Program-made: the position numbers and the translations under genes
In this document: positions 38,541 through 48,193 of the stretch, piece by piece
Layout: every line of letters begins with the position of its first letter
Position numbering within the stretch: the first letter of the stretch is position 1
Assembly (NCBI RefSeq): GCF_019175285.1
Contig: NC_056527.1
Coordinates: 121,386,382-121,450,381 of the forward strand
DNA: 64,000 bases
Source of the DNA: Sceloporus undulatus
Taxonomy: Eukaryota; Chordata; Lepidosauria; Squamata; Phrynosomatidae
Direction: 5' to 3'
Notes under the pieces: model-generated
The model's input: the letters and a program-made list of their open reading frames with translations, nothing else
What the model was told of the DNA's origin: nothing
Databases searched by the model: none

Positions 38541-39566
38541 AGGTGACATAGATGCAACTTTGCAACTGGATGACGGTGGTTATTTTTTTAATTGTATTTT
38601 ATGTTTCAGATGCTTAAGAGTCTGTATTAAAACCTTGATTCCCAGCTCTCTTCTCAAAGCCTTATGATCCCAAAACGGCAGATGAGAGAGATATTGAGTG
38701 ATTCATCCAGCCGTGAGCTCTTCTAAAGTAACCCTTTTAAGACATATATGTAGAGTATTTATATCCCATATAGTCATATATAACACACATTCTCACAAAA
38801 GCTCCTTTGGGTTGGCATGGGTTGTTGCCTCTCTGTCTACTTACTCTATTCTTTTGGGGGCTGAAGCCATTTCTTGGATCTTCACTCACGCTGATCCAAA
38901 TATTGTTTTAAAGTAGCTCCTTTTCTATCGTTGTCCCGGGCGAGCCTTCTCCTCTGCATTTTTTAAAGACACTCTTTTTATGGTGCATGCACTTTATTTC
39001 ATTGATGCACTTTAGCACTAAAGCCCTTCCTAAACATTTTTGAAAGAGGAGGAAAAGAGAAGGGACCGCTCTTACGATAGGAATTAAAAAGAAACTCGCT
39101 GGAAGGTAGAACTGGTGGTTCTGGGAATACCCAGAAAATGATGGCAATAACATTATTTGGGTATTTATAAAAAGGACTTTGAAAATTATAGTAATTAATG
39201 CCGCTGCCTCTGGACATGTTTGCCCCATTTGTGGAAAAGCCCTTTATCGCTTCAATGGAGCAGAGATTTCCTCCTCCTTTCCAATACCTGCGTATTTCAG
39301 TACCTTGGACAGTGAGATATGGCAAAGGCCGGACTTCAGTGTTGTGCCACATCCGACTCTCACAACTCCTAGGTTTAGGACCTCAGCTGTTGTCCCCTGG
39401 CCAGTGAAAATGTGACATCTACCGAACAAACTAACATGGAAACATAACTTCTTCCTGTGCTTGAAAACCTTTCAAGACAAATGACAACTCATCTCAATAA
39501 CGGTTTTCCTTTTCCCTATTGAAAGTATATGATGGCTGAAACTTTATTAGTCACTATCTGTCTTGA

Positions 39567-39803
39567 GAGCCAGCATGGTATAATGGTTTGAGTCTTGGGC
39601 TATGGTTTTAGAAACCAGGCTTCAAATCCTCGCTGAGCCATGAAGCCCACTGGATCACCTTGGGCAAGTCCCACTCTCCCAGCCTCAGAGGATGGCAATG
39701 GAAACCTCCCTTTGAAGAAACTTGCCAAGAAAACCCCATGATAGGTCTGCCTTAGGGTTGCCATAAGTCAGAAATGACTTGAAGGCACACAACATCTATA
39801 AAC
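39567..39803 (+). mobile_element. tRNA-headed squamate SINE, full length
   Basis: Head with Pol III boxes (catggtataatggtttgagt = A box; ggcttcaaatcctcgctgag = B box), body (gcaagtcccactctcccagc, cttgccaagaaaaccccatg) and tail (ttgccataagtcagaaatga, cttgaaggcacacaac). This is the best whole copy in the window and serves as the reference for the others. Confidence 0.85.
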
Positions 39804-39821
39804 AAATCAACCTGCCATCCA

Positions 39822-39856
39822 TCCATCCATCCATCCAATCCAATCCAATCCATCCA
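39822..39856 (+). repeat. (ATCC)n microsatellite
   Basis: Runs of atcc/catcc directly after the SINE at 39567-39803, probably grown from its tail. Confidence 0.85.
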
Positions 39857-39884
39857 TCTGTTTTTCAAGTGAAGAAACTAGGCC

Positions 39885-40085
39885 ACAATATATCCTCAGC
39901 TGGAATCTGATGTTCAGTTCTGGGTGCCTTGTTTTAAGAAGGACATAGGGAATTTGGAGCAGGTTCAGAGAAAGGGAACAAGGATGGCTAAGAGGATGGA
40001 AAACAAAACCTACAAGTGGCTGAAGGAGCTGGGCATGCCCAGCTTGGCAGAGAGAAGATGGAGGGCAACATGCTTGCAGTTCTTC
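39885..40085 (+). mobile_element. CR1 LINE 3' fragment
   Basis: gttcagttctgggtgccttg, ggagcaggttcagagaaagg and ctgaaggagctgggcatgcc follow the conserved CR1 3' order. 5'-truncated and degraded. Confidence 0.75.
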
Positions 40086-40554
40086 AATACTTCAACAAGG
40101 GACTGAACCAACAGGGAAGGGTGCGGGTTTGTTCTCCGCTGCCCCAGAAGGTAAGACCAGGCCTAATGGTCCAAAGCATAAGAATAGATTTTGGTTGAAC
40201 ATTTCCAACTCTTGGAGCCAATGATTCTGTGACTCTGTCGTTTCCCTCTTTTGTTGTTCTGATGAAGGGCTCCTTATCCAGAGCACCACACGGGGGCAGC
40301 TTTGCAACGCAGATATAATCCCATCTTTCGTTCTTTTCCAGAAGCACATTGCTTGGCTCTTGAGCGCATTCTCGGTTCCTAAACATCTTCTTGGTCTGTG
40401 ACTGATTTGTTTTGGTTGCAGCTATTTATTTACAAAAAACATCAAATCAGTAAAACGTCAGACACAAAACCCAAACATACAGATGGCTTCACAAAATTCT
40501 TTTTGACGCCCAAGAAATAGATGCCAGGTTGGAGCAAAGAGGGAAAGTGTGTGC

Positions 40555-40677
40555 GACGTAGTGGTTTAGGTGCTGGACTACAATTCCGGAGACCAAGGTT
40601 CGAATCCTGTAGGATGGAGCCATGGCAGTTAAAGTGGTCTCAAACTGCATTATTTCTACAGTGTAAATGCACCCTGA
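40555..40677 (+). mobile_element. SINE head joined to a MITE end
   Basis: A tRNA-like SINE head (tagtggtttaggtgctggac, gaccaaggttcgaatcctgt) stops at about 40610. It runs directly into the right half of the 'ctacactgtag' MITE family (ggagccatggcagttaaagt, ttatttctacagtgtaaatg). Confidence 0.65.
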
Positions 40678-41212
40678 TGTGACCCACATTGCTCTCCAGG
40701 CCACATCTGGTGGCAATGTATGTCGTTTTGTTTTTTGTTGCACTGCAACACCCATCATCCCTTGCCATTGCCGACAGTGCTGTTGAGGGCTAGTGGAAGT
40801 TGTAGTCCAAGAAGAACAAGGGTCCAGGAACCCCCAGATTTCTGATTTGGGGATCAAGTGACTGTTGTGCCTTGTTTCTGTGTCCTGCCTTTCGGTTTGT
40901 TTTTCTTTTATACAAAGGCGTTGCATAATTTTTCACTGCAGCTGGAATTTATTCTGTTTATGACTTTTCTACCAGGCCTTTCCCTGAAAACAAAGAGAAA
41001 TGTCCATCCCAGGCCAGCCCTCAGCTTCATCAGCCGATTCGAAACAAATTAAAGCGAGATTAAAAGTAAATTAAAAGCAGATTAAGACAGTGAAAAACAG
41101 CGGAGGCCATAAAACCGTAAGCGCCACATTGCGAAGTGTGCAGTTTGGGCAATTCTTCTGCAGATCTTGCTTACAAGCAAGTTGAGTTTGGGGAAATGTT
41201 CCTGTTTTTGTA

Positions 41213-41670
41213 TCTTTTCTTATTTGAAAGCAAATTTCTAGCCCCTTGTGAGATGGAAGAAGTCCATGGACAGGGCAATGTGTGCTGGGTTTTTTTTTTT
41301 TTTGAGGATACTGGGAGTTGCAATCCATATTGCACATCTTTTCTTGTTTCAAAGCAAGTGTCTAGCTCCTTGCCAGATGAAGCCCAAGGGTAGGAGGCAC
41401 ACAATGCAAAGCAATGTGGGCTGCTTCTGCGGATGCTGGGGGTTGCAATCCATCTTTCATCTTTTTCCTTGTTTCAAAGCAGGTTTCCAACTCCTTTGGA
41501 GAGGAAGAAGTCCCTCGGCAAGGCAATGTGGGTGGCTTTCCTGGATGCTGGGAGTTGCCATCCATTTCTCCTAAGTTCCTACCGCCTTGCAGCCCTTTGG
41601 GCAGGGCAATACCTGATGCTTTGGCGGATGGTGGGCATTGCAACCCTCTTTCCTTTTCCTTGTAAAGCCT
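41213..41670 (+). repeat. Imperfect tandem array, units of about 110-125 bp
   Basis: Three to four diverged units share ttgtttcaaagcaagt (41346, 41470; weaker near 41220), agggcaatgtg and gatgctgggagttgcaatcc (near 41311, 41435, 41547, 41625). Spacings are about 125, 112 and 80 bp, so later units are shortened. Confidence 0.7.
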
Positions 41671-42636
41671 TGCTCCCTCCCAGCCAGCTGCTCATGCATT
41701 GTCCTTGTGGAGCCCCCCCCCTTTGCCTGGCCCTTCTTCTCCTCCAATGAGAGCCCAGGATCCCGAGGCAGGGGCAGGAAGGAGCCCAGCCATTGGCCCA
41801 GCTTCCCTCCAAAGGCGGTGGCTCTGGTGCCCCCCCCCTTCTCTCTGTGTGTCTCTTTCTCTTTCCTTTGGATGGAACTCCGGAGGGCTCCCTTCTGCGC
41901 TGGATCCGAACCCAGGACCCTTGCGTAGCCATTGCCACCAATACTCCGAGCATCGCAAGGTAAGGCTATCCACTGCGCCCCACAAGCAAACCCTCTAGAC
42001 TTTGCAAAACAAAAGGGCTAAGGATTGGGTCCCTACTTTGGGGTTTGCAAGAATCAAGGTCCCTCTTTGGGATTTGTAAGTATCAGGTCCTTATTTTGGG
42101 CTTTGAAAGATTTCTGGGAGGGGTCCTGTCTCCTAGCCTCCCTCCTCGACCCTCTTTTTTGGGGGAGGTTTTTCTCCTCCTTCAGCCTCCCTGTCAACCT
42201 GACTTGGAAAAGAAAGGCCAAGTGTGTGTCTTGGGGGGCAGACCCTTGGTGCCTTTGAATCCTGGCATCCTAAGAGCTGGAAGGGTCCCCCAGAAGCCAT
42301 CCAAGCCAACCCTCTGCTCAGTGCAGGAGATCCATCTGGAGCTTCCTCAAAAGCTAGGCTTCCAGGCTCTTTCTGGTTAAATGTGGAGGTGTGGGTCCTG
42401 CAAAGAAAAAGGGTCCCTTGGGTTAGAAACCACTGAAGTGTTCATCTCCAGGAATATTTCTTGGGAGAGAAAAAAGTCCTTTCTGGAGTGGTTGAGGATG
42501 ATAGAGAGTGTAGTACTCTCCAGAGAGGCCTCCTTGAACATCCTTCCCATCCTTGGACTTTTGGGATAGGTTTTGGGACTCTGGAGAGTACATGGGAGAA
42601 GAGGCTAGTGGTGAGAGTCACAGGCTTTGTGGCATT

Positions 42637-42775
42637 GCTGTGTGTTGCGTGCCTCTGAGTTGTGTCCGACTTCTGGCAACCCAAAGGCGAACTGATCCTC
42701 GGATTTTCTTGGCCAGATTTGTTCAGAGGAGGTTTGCCCTTGCCTTTCTCTGAGGCTGAGAGAGTGAGATGGCAA
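42637..42775 (-). mobile_element. tRNA-headed squamate SINE (antisense, truncated)
   Basis: gtgtgttgcgtgcctctgag, agatttgttcagaggaggtt and ctctgaggctgagagagtga follow the family tail and body. The head is missing. Confidence 0.7.
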
Positions 42776-43252
42776 TGGTAGTCATATATAGATACTGTAC
42801 ATAGTCTTTGGAGATATATAGTCTCTGGAGGGCCCAGCCAAGTTGGGGAAGGTTTCTGAGTGCTTTTCTTACTTGCTTTTCCTTCTGTCTCTTTGCCTCT
42901 GACTTTCAAGTTCTGCTGAAGCAAGAGAGGAAGCAGAGGCATATCTTTACACCATTTGATCATTTTTGAAGATGGTGCAATACTCTTCCCTCTTCCTTTT
43001 CTGCAAAAGCTACAGCCTCCAAAACCGTTTCTTCTGCGGTCGATGGTGATGTCTCCTCCTCTTGCCGTCCGCTTAATCTCTTGCCATAAGATCTGATCTT
43101 CATCCAGACAACATCTGGAGCCTCACATCGCTTTGTACTCTGAGCCTGCCTTGACTTAATACCATTGATTTAACTATCCAAGGCCTTTATTTATTGCCTC
43201 CTGACTCACCGGAGCAAGGCATGATGGACGAAAACACTTTAAACCCTTACAT

Positions 43253-43462
43253 TTGTTGTCGCTTTGTGCCTCCGAGTCATTTCCAGTTTATGGCAACCCT
43301 ATCGTGGGGTTTTCTGGGCAAGATTTGTTCAGAGGCCTGCCATTGAAGCTGAGAGAGTGTGACTTGGCCAAGGTCCCCCAGTGGGTTTCCATGTCCGAAC
43401 AAGGATTTGAACCCTGGTCTCCAGAGTCTTTTAACGCTCAAACCACTACACCACACCAGTTA
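43253..43462 (-). mobile_element. tRNA-headed squamate SINE (antisense)
   Basis: Nearly full-length reverse-complement copy from the tail (gctttgtgcctccgagtcat) to the head (gaacaaggatttgaaccctg, aaaccactacaccacaccag). Confidence 0.8.
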
Positions 43463-43527
43463 GTTAAATCAAAATTATATGGAAACAGTTCAAACTCCTC
43501 TATAAAAGTAGTTCCAAAACCAGGCAT

Positions 43528-43690
43528 TTGTTGCATGCCTTGAAGTTGTTTCTGACTTATAGCGACTCTATAGTGGGCTTTTTGTGGCCAGATTTGTTCA
43601 GAGAGGGGTTTGCCTTTGCCAGCCTCTGAGGCTGAAAGAGTGTGACTTGCCCTGAGCAGGGATTCGAACCCTGGTCTCCATCTATCATAG
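43528..43690 (-). mobile_element. tRNA-headed squamate SINE (antisense, truncated)
   Basis: gttgcatgccttgaagttgt, gagaggggtttgcctttgcc and agggattcgaaccctggtct are tail, body and B-box region of the same family. Confidence 0.75.
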
Positions 43691-44110
43691 TTTTCCACTG
43701 TGCAATGTTGGAAGAGTTGCAAAACTGGGTCAGGGAGAGAAGAGAATAAAGGGGGATTTGTGCACAAAAGGAGGTTTTTCTTTTAGGGTTTCAAACAGAC
43801 CAATTTCAGCAAAGCCCCAAAGTTTTCAAGTTGGGACGAAGTGTCCTCAAGGCCTTTCTTATCTGAAAGAAGCCTGTTGCGTCCAAAGGCAAACAATGAG
43901 GGAGAGGGTCTTGCAAAACCAGCCCTGGGAACCTAGGAGACACTTTGGGTGAAACAGTAACTCGCTTGTCCCTGTCGCACAACAATGGAAACCTTTCAAC
44001 TTTCTGGGATTTCAGATAACAAAAGTGCTGTTTGTGGCCTTGCGTCGGATCGGGGGAGAAAAAATGGAGGGAGCAAGGCACTGTTTTTCACGCTCTTGTC
44101 TTCAGGACTA

Positions 44111-45127
44111 TCACACTGGGGCAGATTTTGACATTAAAGAGGGATTTAAGTGCATTGAAAGCATCCTGCAAATGAAGCGGAAATGGCAAGTAATTGCACA
44201 AATGATTATCACATGCAGTTTGCACAAATAAAGTGATATCAGAAATGCGTTGTCACTGGACTCCTGAAAGTAAAAAGATGCGTGTGAAGATGCCATTTGG
44301 AGCCCTGTAATGAGAAGCCCTGGTTAAATTAATGAGATCAGTTTTCTATTTTCCCATCTCCAAGGTTAGTGTAGATGTGCCCACTTTGGAACAATAGGGC
44401 TTCTTTTTGCTCAGTGGACCATGTTCGGTTTAGCATCATTAGGGCTGCCATAGATCTTCGGTCTGGGGTTGAACTATTCCTTCAAAGAAATGAATAACTA
44501 TTCCTCTGTCTTTCCAGGGTTCCAGCGCTTTTGCCATACAGTAATTGGTTTCGTGGTACGATTTAACAGCCATCCCTTGTTTATTTCATGACCTTTTGCC
44601 CATCACTCAACCTTGGGGCAAAATAGGGCATTCCTTGCAAAAAACCAGAAGTGTTCCCATGAGCCTCCCCTTTGGTCCCCAAATTTCTAGCATCGCAGTA
44701 ACTTAAAACTTCAGCTGAGCTTTTCAAAACGGACGGAGTGACCAAAAGGGAAAGCTAAGGCTGCAAACAGAAGGTTTCTAGGCATCCGTTTTCCCCCGTG
44801 TCTCTGCTATGCTAGAAATTTGGAGACGAAAGGAAACTTTCCTGGGGGAGGCTGAAGGATCCTTCGTGGGAATTTTAGAGTTTAACTAGTTAGATACATA
44901 ACTTGCTTGTTATTGTTGTGTGTCTTCAAGTCATTTTTTTGAGTTATGGTGACCCTATGGAGTTTTCTGCTTGCCAAGAAAACCCCACGATAGATTTGCC
45001 TTAGGGTCACCATAATGACCATTCGTGCAATGACCAGTCGCACAATTCTTGCCATTTTTGCTTTATTTGTGAGATGCTTTCAAAGAGCTTTAATCTCTCT
45101 TCAATGCTAGCATCAGCCCCAGTGTGA
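44111..45127. mobile_element. 1-kb TIR DNA element with TA duplication
   Basis: Ends TCACACTGGGGCAGATTTTG and the inverted CATCAGCCCCAGTGTGA pair over roughly 80 bp and continue through gaaagcatcctgcaaatgaa. TA flanks both ends (44109-44110, 45128-45129). A second inner inverted pair lies at about 44665-44700 and 44805-44870. Scraps of the common SINE tail sit at 44907-45012. No transposase ORF was seen. A partial relative lies inverted at about 62985-63156. Confidence 0.75.
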
Positions 45128-45424
45128 TAAACTTCTTAAACAACATGCTGCGCTGGCATCCGTAAATTGCTAGTCTTTGTTTTTGTGGCTGCGACTGTTT
45201 ATATGTCTACCTGTCTAAATAATACACCTCTGTTTTCTACAAAATCTGTGCTTTCTATTTTCAGCGGTTGTTTTTCCAAGTCGCTTCTCAGGTGGCAGTA
45301 AATGAGAGAGATGTGGCTAGACAGCATCGGTCGCATCAGTCTGCAACATGCTGCCATCTCTGCCTTATGATACAGCTTTATCGTCAAGTTGGTAGTTAAT
45401 GACAATAAAGAGCGCCTCCTCTTT

Positions 45425-45592
45425 TCCACACTGCAGAAGTAAAGCAGTTTGATGCCGCTTTAACTGCCATGCCTCCATCCTGTGGAATCCTGGGATGTGT
45501 AGTTCGGTGCGGTATTGAGCCTGGTACTGTCAGAGAGGTTTGGTGCCTCACAAAACTACAAATCTTCTGTAGGACAGAGTCATTGCAGTCGT
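45425..45592. mobile_element. 'ctgcagaag' MITE fragment cut by a SINE
   Basis: cactgcagaagtaaagcagt, gccgctttaactgccatgcc and tcctgggatgtgtagttcgg are the left half of the family seen at 46305 and 55022. It ends where the SINE at 45593 begins. Confidence 0.65.
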
Positions 45593-45825
45593 AGTGGTGT
45601 AGTGGTTTGAGTGTTGGACTAGGACTCTGGAGACCAGGGTTTGAATCCCAGCTTAGTCCTGAAACGCACTGGGTGACCTTGCAGAAGTGTCACTCTCTCA
45701 GCCTCAGAGGATGGCAATGCAAAACTCCCTCTGAACAAACCTTGCCAAGAAAACCCTATGATAGATTCACCTTAGGGTTGCTGTAAGTCGGAGATGACTT
45801 GAAGGCACACAACAATGACAACAGC
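45593..45825 (+). mobile_element. tRNA-headed squamate SINE, full length
   Basis: A box (gtagtggtttgagtgttgga), B box (agggtttgaatcccagctta), body (tctctcagcctcagaggatg) and tail (tgacttgaaggcacacaaca) are all present and in order. Confidence 0.85.
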
Positions 45826-46304
45826 ACCATATAAGCAATAGGAACCTGAATGGCCGGATCCAAAAGCAGCCATAACCAAAACACATCTTGCTTTCATTTC
45901 ATATAATCACTTTCAGGGGACCACTGACGCCTCCCTTCCCCCTAAAGACCCCCATAATCCAAACTAAAAATATCTTTAAACCATTTTCCTGATCCCGAGA
46001 AACCCATCTGTTCTGCAAAACTAGCAGCTGCTACCCAGATGAAAACAGCCACGCATGGTCGGCCTAATCAAGACCTGCCCTCCAGGGCGCATGGGACCCA
46101 TGCGCTGAGCAATCCTAGGCCAGCAGGAGGGCAAAAAACTAGGACTGTCTATTGACAAATAGCACACATGCTTCACAGAATCCTTTCGTGGTGGCTGCCT
46201 TTTAGCGATTTGTCTATAAAATGGGACCTTGGAGGAAGAGGCTTCCTCTTATTTTGATGTCTGAGAGTGTTCACATTGCACACAGTTGCAGCCATTTGTA
46301 CTTG

Positions 46305-46440
46305 GGGTGCACCTACTCAGTGGAAATAATGCAGTTTGGCACCACTTTAATTGCCATGGCTTCATCCTACAGAGTTGTGGGGTTTGTAGTTTTGTTGGGC
46401 ACCAGCACCTTTGGCAGAGAAGGTTTGGCACCTGGATCAC
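46305..46440. mobile_element. 'ctacactgtag' family MITE, left half
   Basis: ggggtgcacctactcagtgg, aataatgcagtttggcacca and accagcacctttggcagaga match the family order. Confidence 0.6.
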
Positions 46441-47334
46441 CGCAATACGAAATGCGTCTGGGGAATTGCGTGAGGGTCATGGTTTGTCCACCTGTGTGGG
46501 AGACAAAAGGAAAAGCCTGGACTATTGTCAAGGAGGCAAAAGGGCTCTCTTTGCTTCAGCAGCCTTGCAAGCGTTCCAGCTGTCCTTGGAATGCATTCAT
46601 TTTCAGGCTTCATTGTTCCTCTTTGGTTTAGCATCCACCTAAAAGCCTCCCCTTTTGGAGCTGCTCCATTTGCAGCTGTAGATCTCTCTATCAGCTCAAT
46701 CCTAGAAGGTCAAAGCGGACATGAAAGTGCATGGTTCGACCCTGCAATTAGCATGGCTAACCTGTTTCCCCTCTCGAAACAGTGGGATGCCCTCAGAAAT
46801 GTCTGCTTTGGTTGGCAAACTGAGCTCCCGCTTACTTTCTGACTACAAATCTCAAAGCAAAACTCACTAAAAGAAAGATACGGATGTGGCAACAATCACA
46901 TGTTATGACAAAGAGACATTTGGGAGGGGGGTTTACCCTCAACAGAGGAGCACCATAGTCTGTCTTCTTCATCCTCATCCCCATCATCTTCCATCTTCCT
47001 TTCTCTCTCCCTCTATTCATTTCTTTATCCCTTGTTCCTCTGCAACCAAGTCTGCTCCCATTAAGGAGATGGATGGCCCTGTCTCTCAGCCAACAGGGGA
47101 GCTGATGATGAATGGAAGGAAGGAAAGGAATTTGGCAAGGAGAAATAGAACGATCCCTGATAAGAAAGATGGAACACACTGAAGCCGAGGAGGGGAACCC
47201 AGCAGGAAGGGGAAAAGACATATTCTTGTGATCATCTGGGAGGGGAAAAGAGTTGTAGGTTTGCCACCTGATGTTGTGCTACAAAAGGGTGGTGTCCTAT
47301 CCGTGGGTGGCTGTGTTGACCATGTGGCAAAATA

Positions 47335-47450
47335 CAATAACATACAAAATCCTCCAAACAGAGGTACCTTTATTGGGCCAAACCAAATGCACAGAATACA
47401 TGTCGCAAGCTTTCGAAGCTTCACTGGCGCCTTGACCAGGCAAAGATGCT
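47335..47450 (+). repeat. Unclassified squamate repeat
   Basis: acagaggtacctttattggg, ccaaaccaaatgcacagaat and gcaagctttcgaagcttcac form a block I recognise as repetitive in reptiles, but I cannot assign a class. Confidence 0.4.
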
Positions 47451-47457
47451 AGTCCTA

Positions 47458-47590
47458 AGCCTGCATGTTGTCAAGACGTGGTCTTTAAACAGAGATTGAA
47501 TGGGCATCTTTTGTGCTTTGGTTATGTATTGCATAGCAGGGGGTTGGACTAGGTGGCCCTTGTGGTCCCTCTTCCAGCTTTTTCATTCTC
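47458..47590 (+). mobile_element. CR1 LINE 3' end
   Basis: tctttaaacagagattgaat, gggggttggactaggtggcc and cttccagctttttcattctc are the conserved end of CR1. Confidence 0.75.
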
Positions 47591-48160
47591 TGAGTTGCTG
47601 TTCATGTTGGCTGCTGGGAGTGGGGCAGGCATCTTGTCTTTCGCTTCAGGCCCCAGACTCTCTTGTTTGGCCCTGACATCTCCAAAGGCTCAGACAGGAG
47701 GAAACGCGTTCTTCAGTGGCTGTGAAATTTGCATTGCAGGGGCGGTTATGAAACCGAGAAGAGGAAGGGGAAAAAGGATCAGGAAGCATGGAACTTGGGC
47801 AGCCATTCTGTTGGTGGCTTGTGATATTCTTAGTGTTTCTGTTCTGCTTTTCTCCCCATCCCCACCCTCCTTTCGGAGAACAATGCAAGGCGGATGTGTT
47901 GCTGCCTTTACACTTCTGCGTTTCCTGCTGTGCGTCTTTCAAAATAACAGCTGTCTGTCTGGGGGACACCTGTGGTGTTGCTAAAGCCAAACCAGCCTCC
48001 GACTGCAGGAGAGATGGAGCTTGTACTGCATCTGGAGAAGTGGGTTTATGTTCACCCAAGATGGCCTGCTGAGTTTTCATGTCTCCAGGTCACCAAATCA
48101 GTAGCTCTAACCATTCTGCAACATTGTCTTTCTCACTGCCTTTTCTTTCTTTAAATGCAG

Positions 48161-48193
48161 TCCTCATGTCCCAATGAATGACTTTTCACAAGA
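48161..48193 (+). other. RASSF2: RASSF2 5' UTR part of the start-codon exon
   Basis: The acceptor tttctttaaatgcag ends at 48160. The exon has 33 nt before the ATG at 48194. Upstream non-coding exons are expected but not identified. Confidence 0.75.

Larger units (their letters stand above)
31461..38560 (+). other. SLC23A2: Probable long SLC23A2 3' UTR and flank
   Basis: After the stop at 31458-31460 there is no other coding exon for almost 17 kb. Mammalian SLC23A2 has a 3' UTR of several kb, and this stretch has successive AATAAA signals at 32091, 35420 and 38535. Much of 31.5-36.3 kb and 37.6-38.5 kb is free of obvious repeats, while 34473-34705, 37048-37138 and 37332-37578 are insertions. 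The true end is not provable from sequence alone. Confidence 0.45.
38600..48160. other. Intergenic region / RASSF2 5' intron, repeat-rich
   Basis: No coding exon was recognised. RASSF2 normally has upstream non-coding exons and a promoter, which should lie here, but no exon could be proven. The stretch holds tRNA-headed SINEs (39567, 42637, 43253, 43528, 45593), CR1 ends (39885, 47458), a tandem array (41213-41670), MITE fragments (40610, 45425, 46305) and a 1-kb TIR element (44111-45127). Confidence 0.6.

Noticed and set aside
39822-39856. CRISPR-like or regulatory repeat array
   Set aside because: Simple ATCC microsatellite in a vertebrate genome.
41879-41960. RASSF2 non-coding first exon ending at the donor GTAAGG (41960)
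   Set aside because: The donor is good, but the segment overlaps tRNA-like boxes on the minus strand and has few CpGs. Nothing ties it to RASSF2.
41071-41985. Many overlapping ORFs of 77-124 codons
   Set aside because: They follow the tandem array and GC-rich low-complexity DNA. No conserved domain and no splice context.
45593-45670. True tRNA genes at the A/B-box matches
   Set aside because: All such matches (39567, 45593, 50548, 59938 and others) continue into the same SINE body and tail, and none shows a full cloverleaf.
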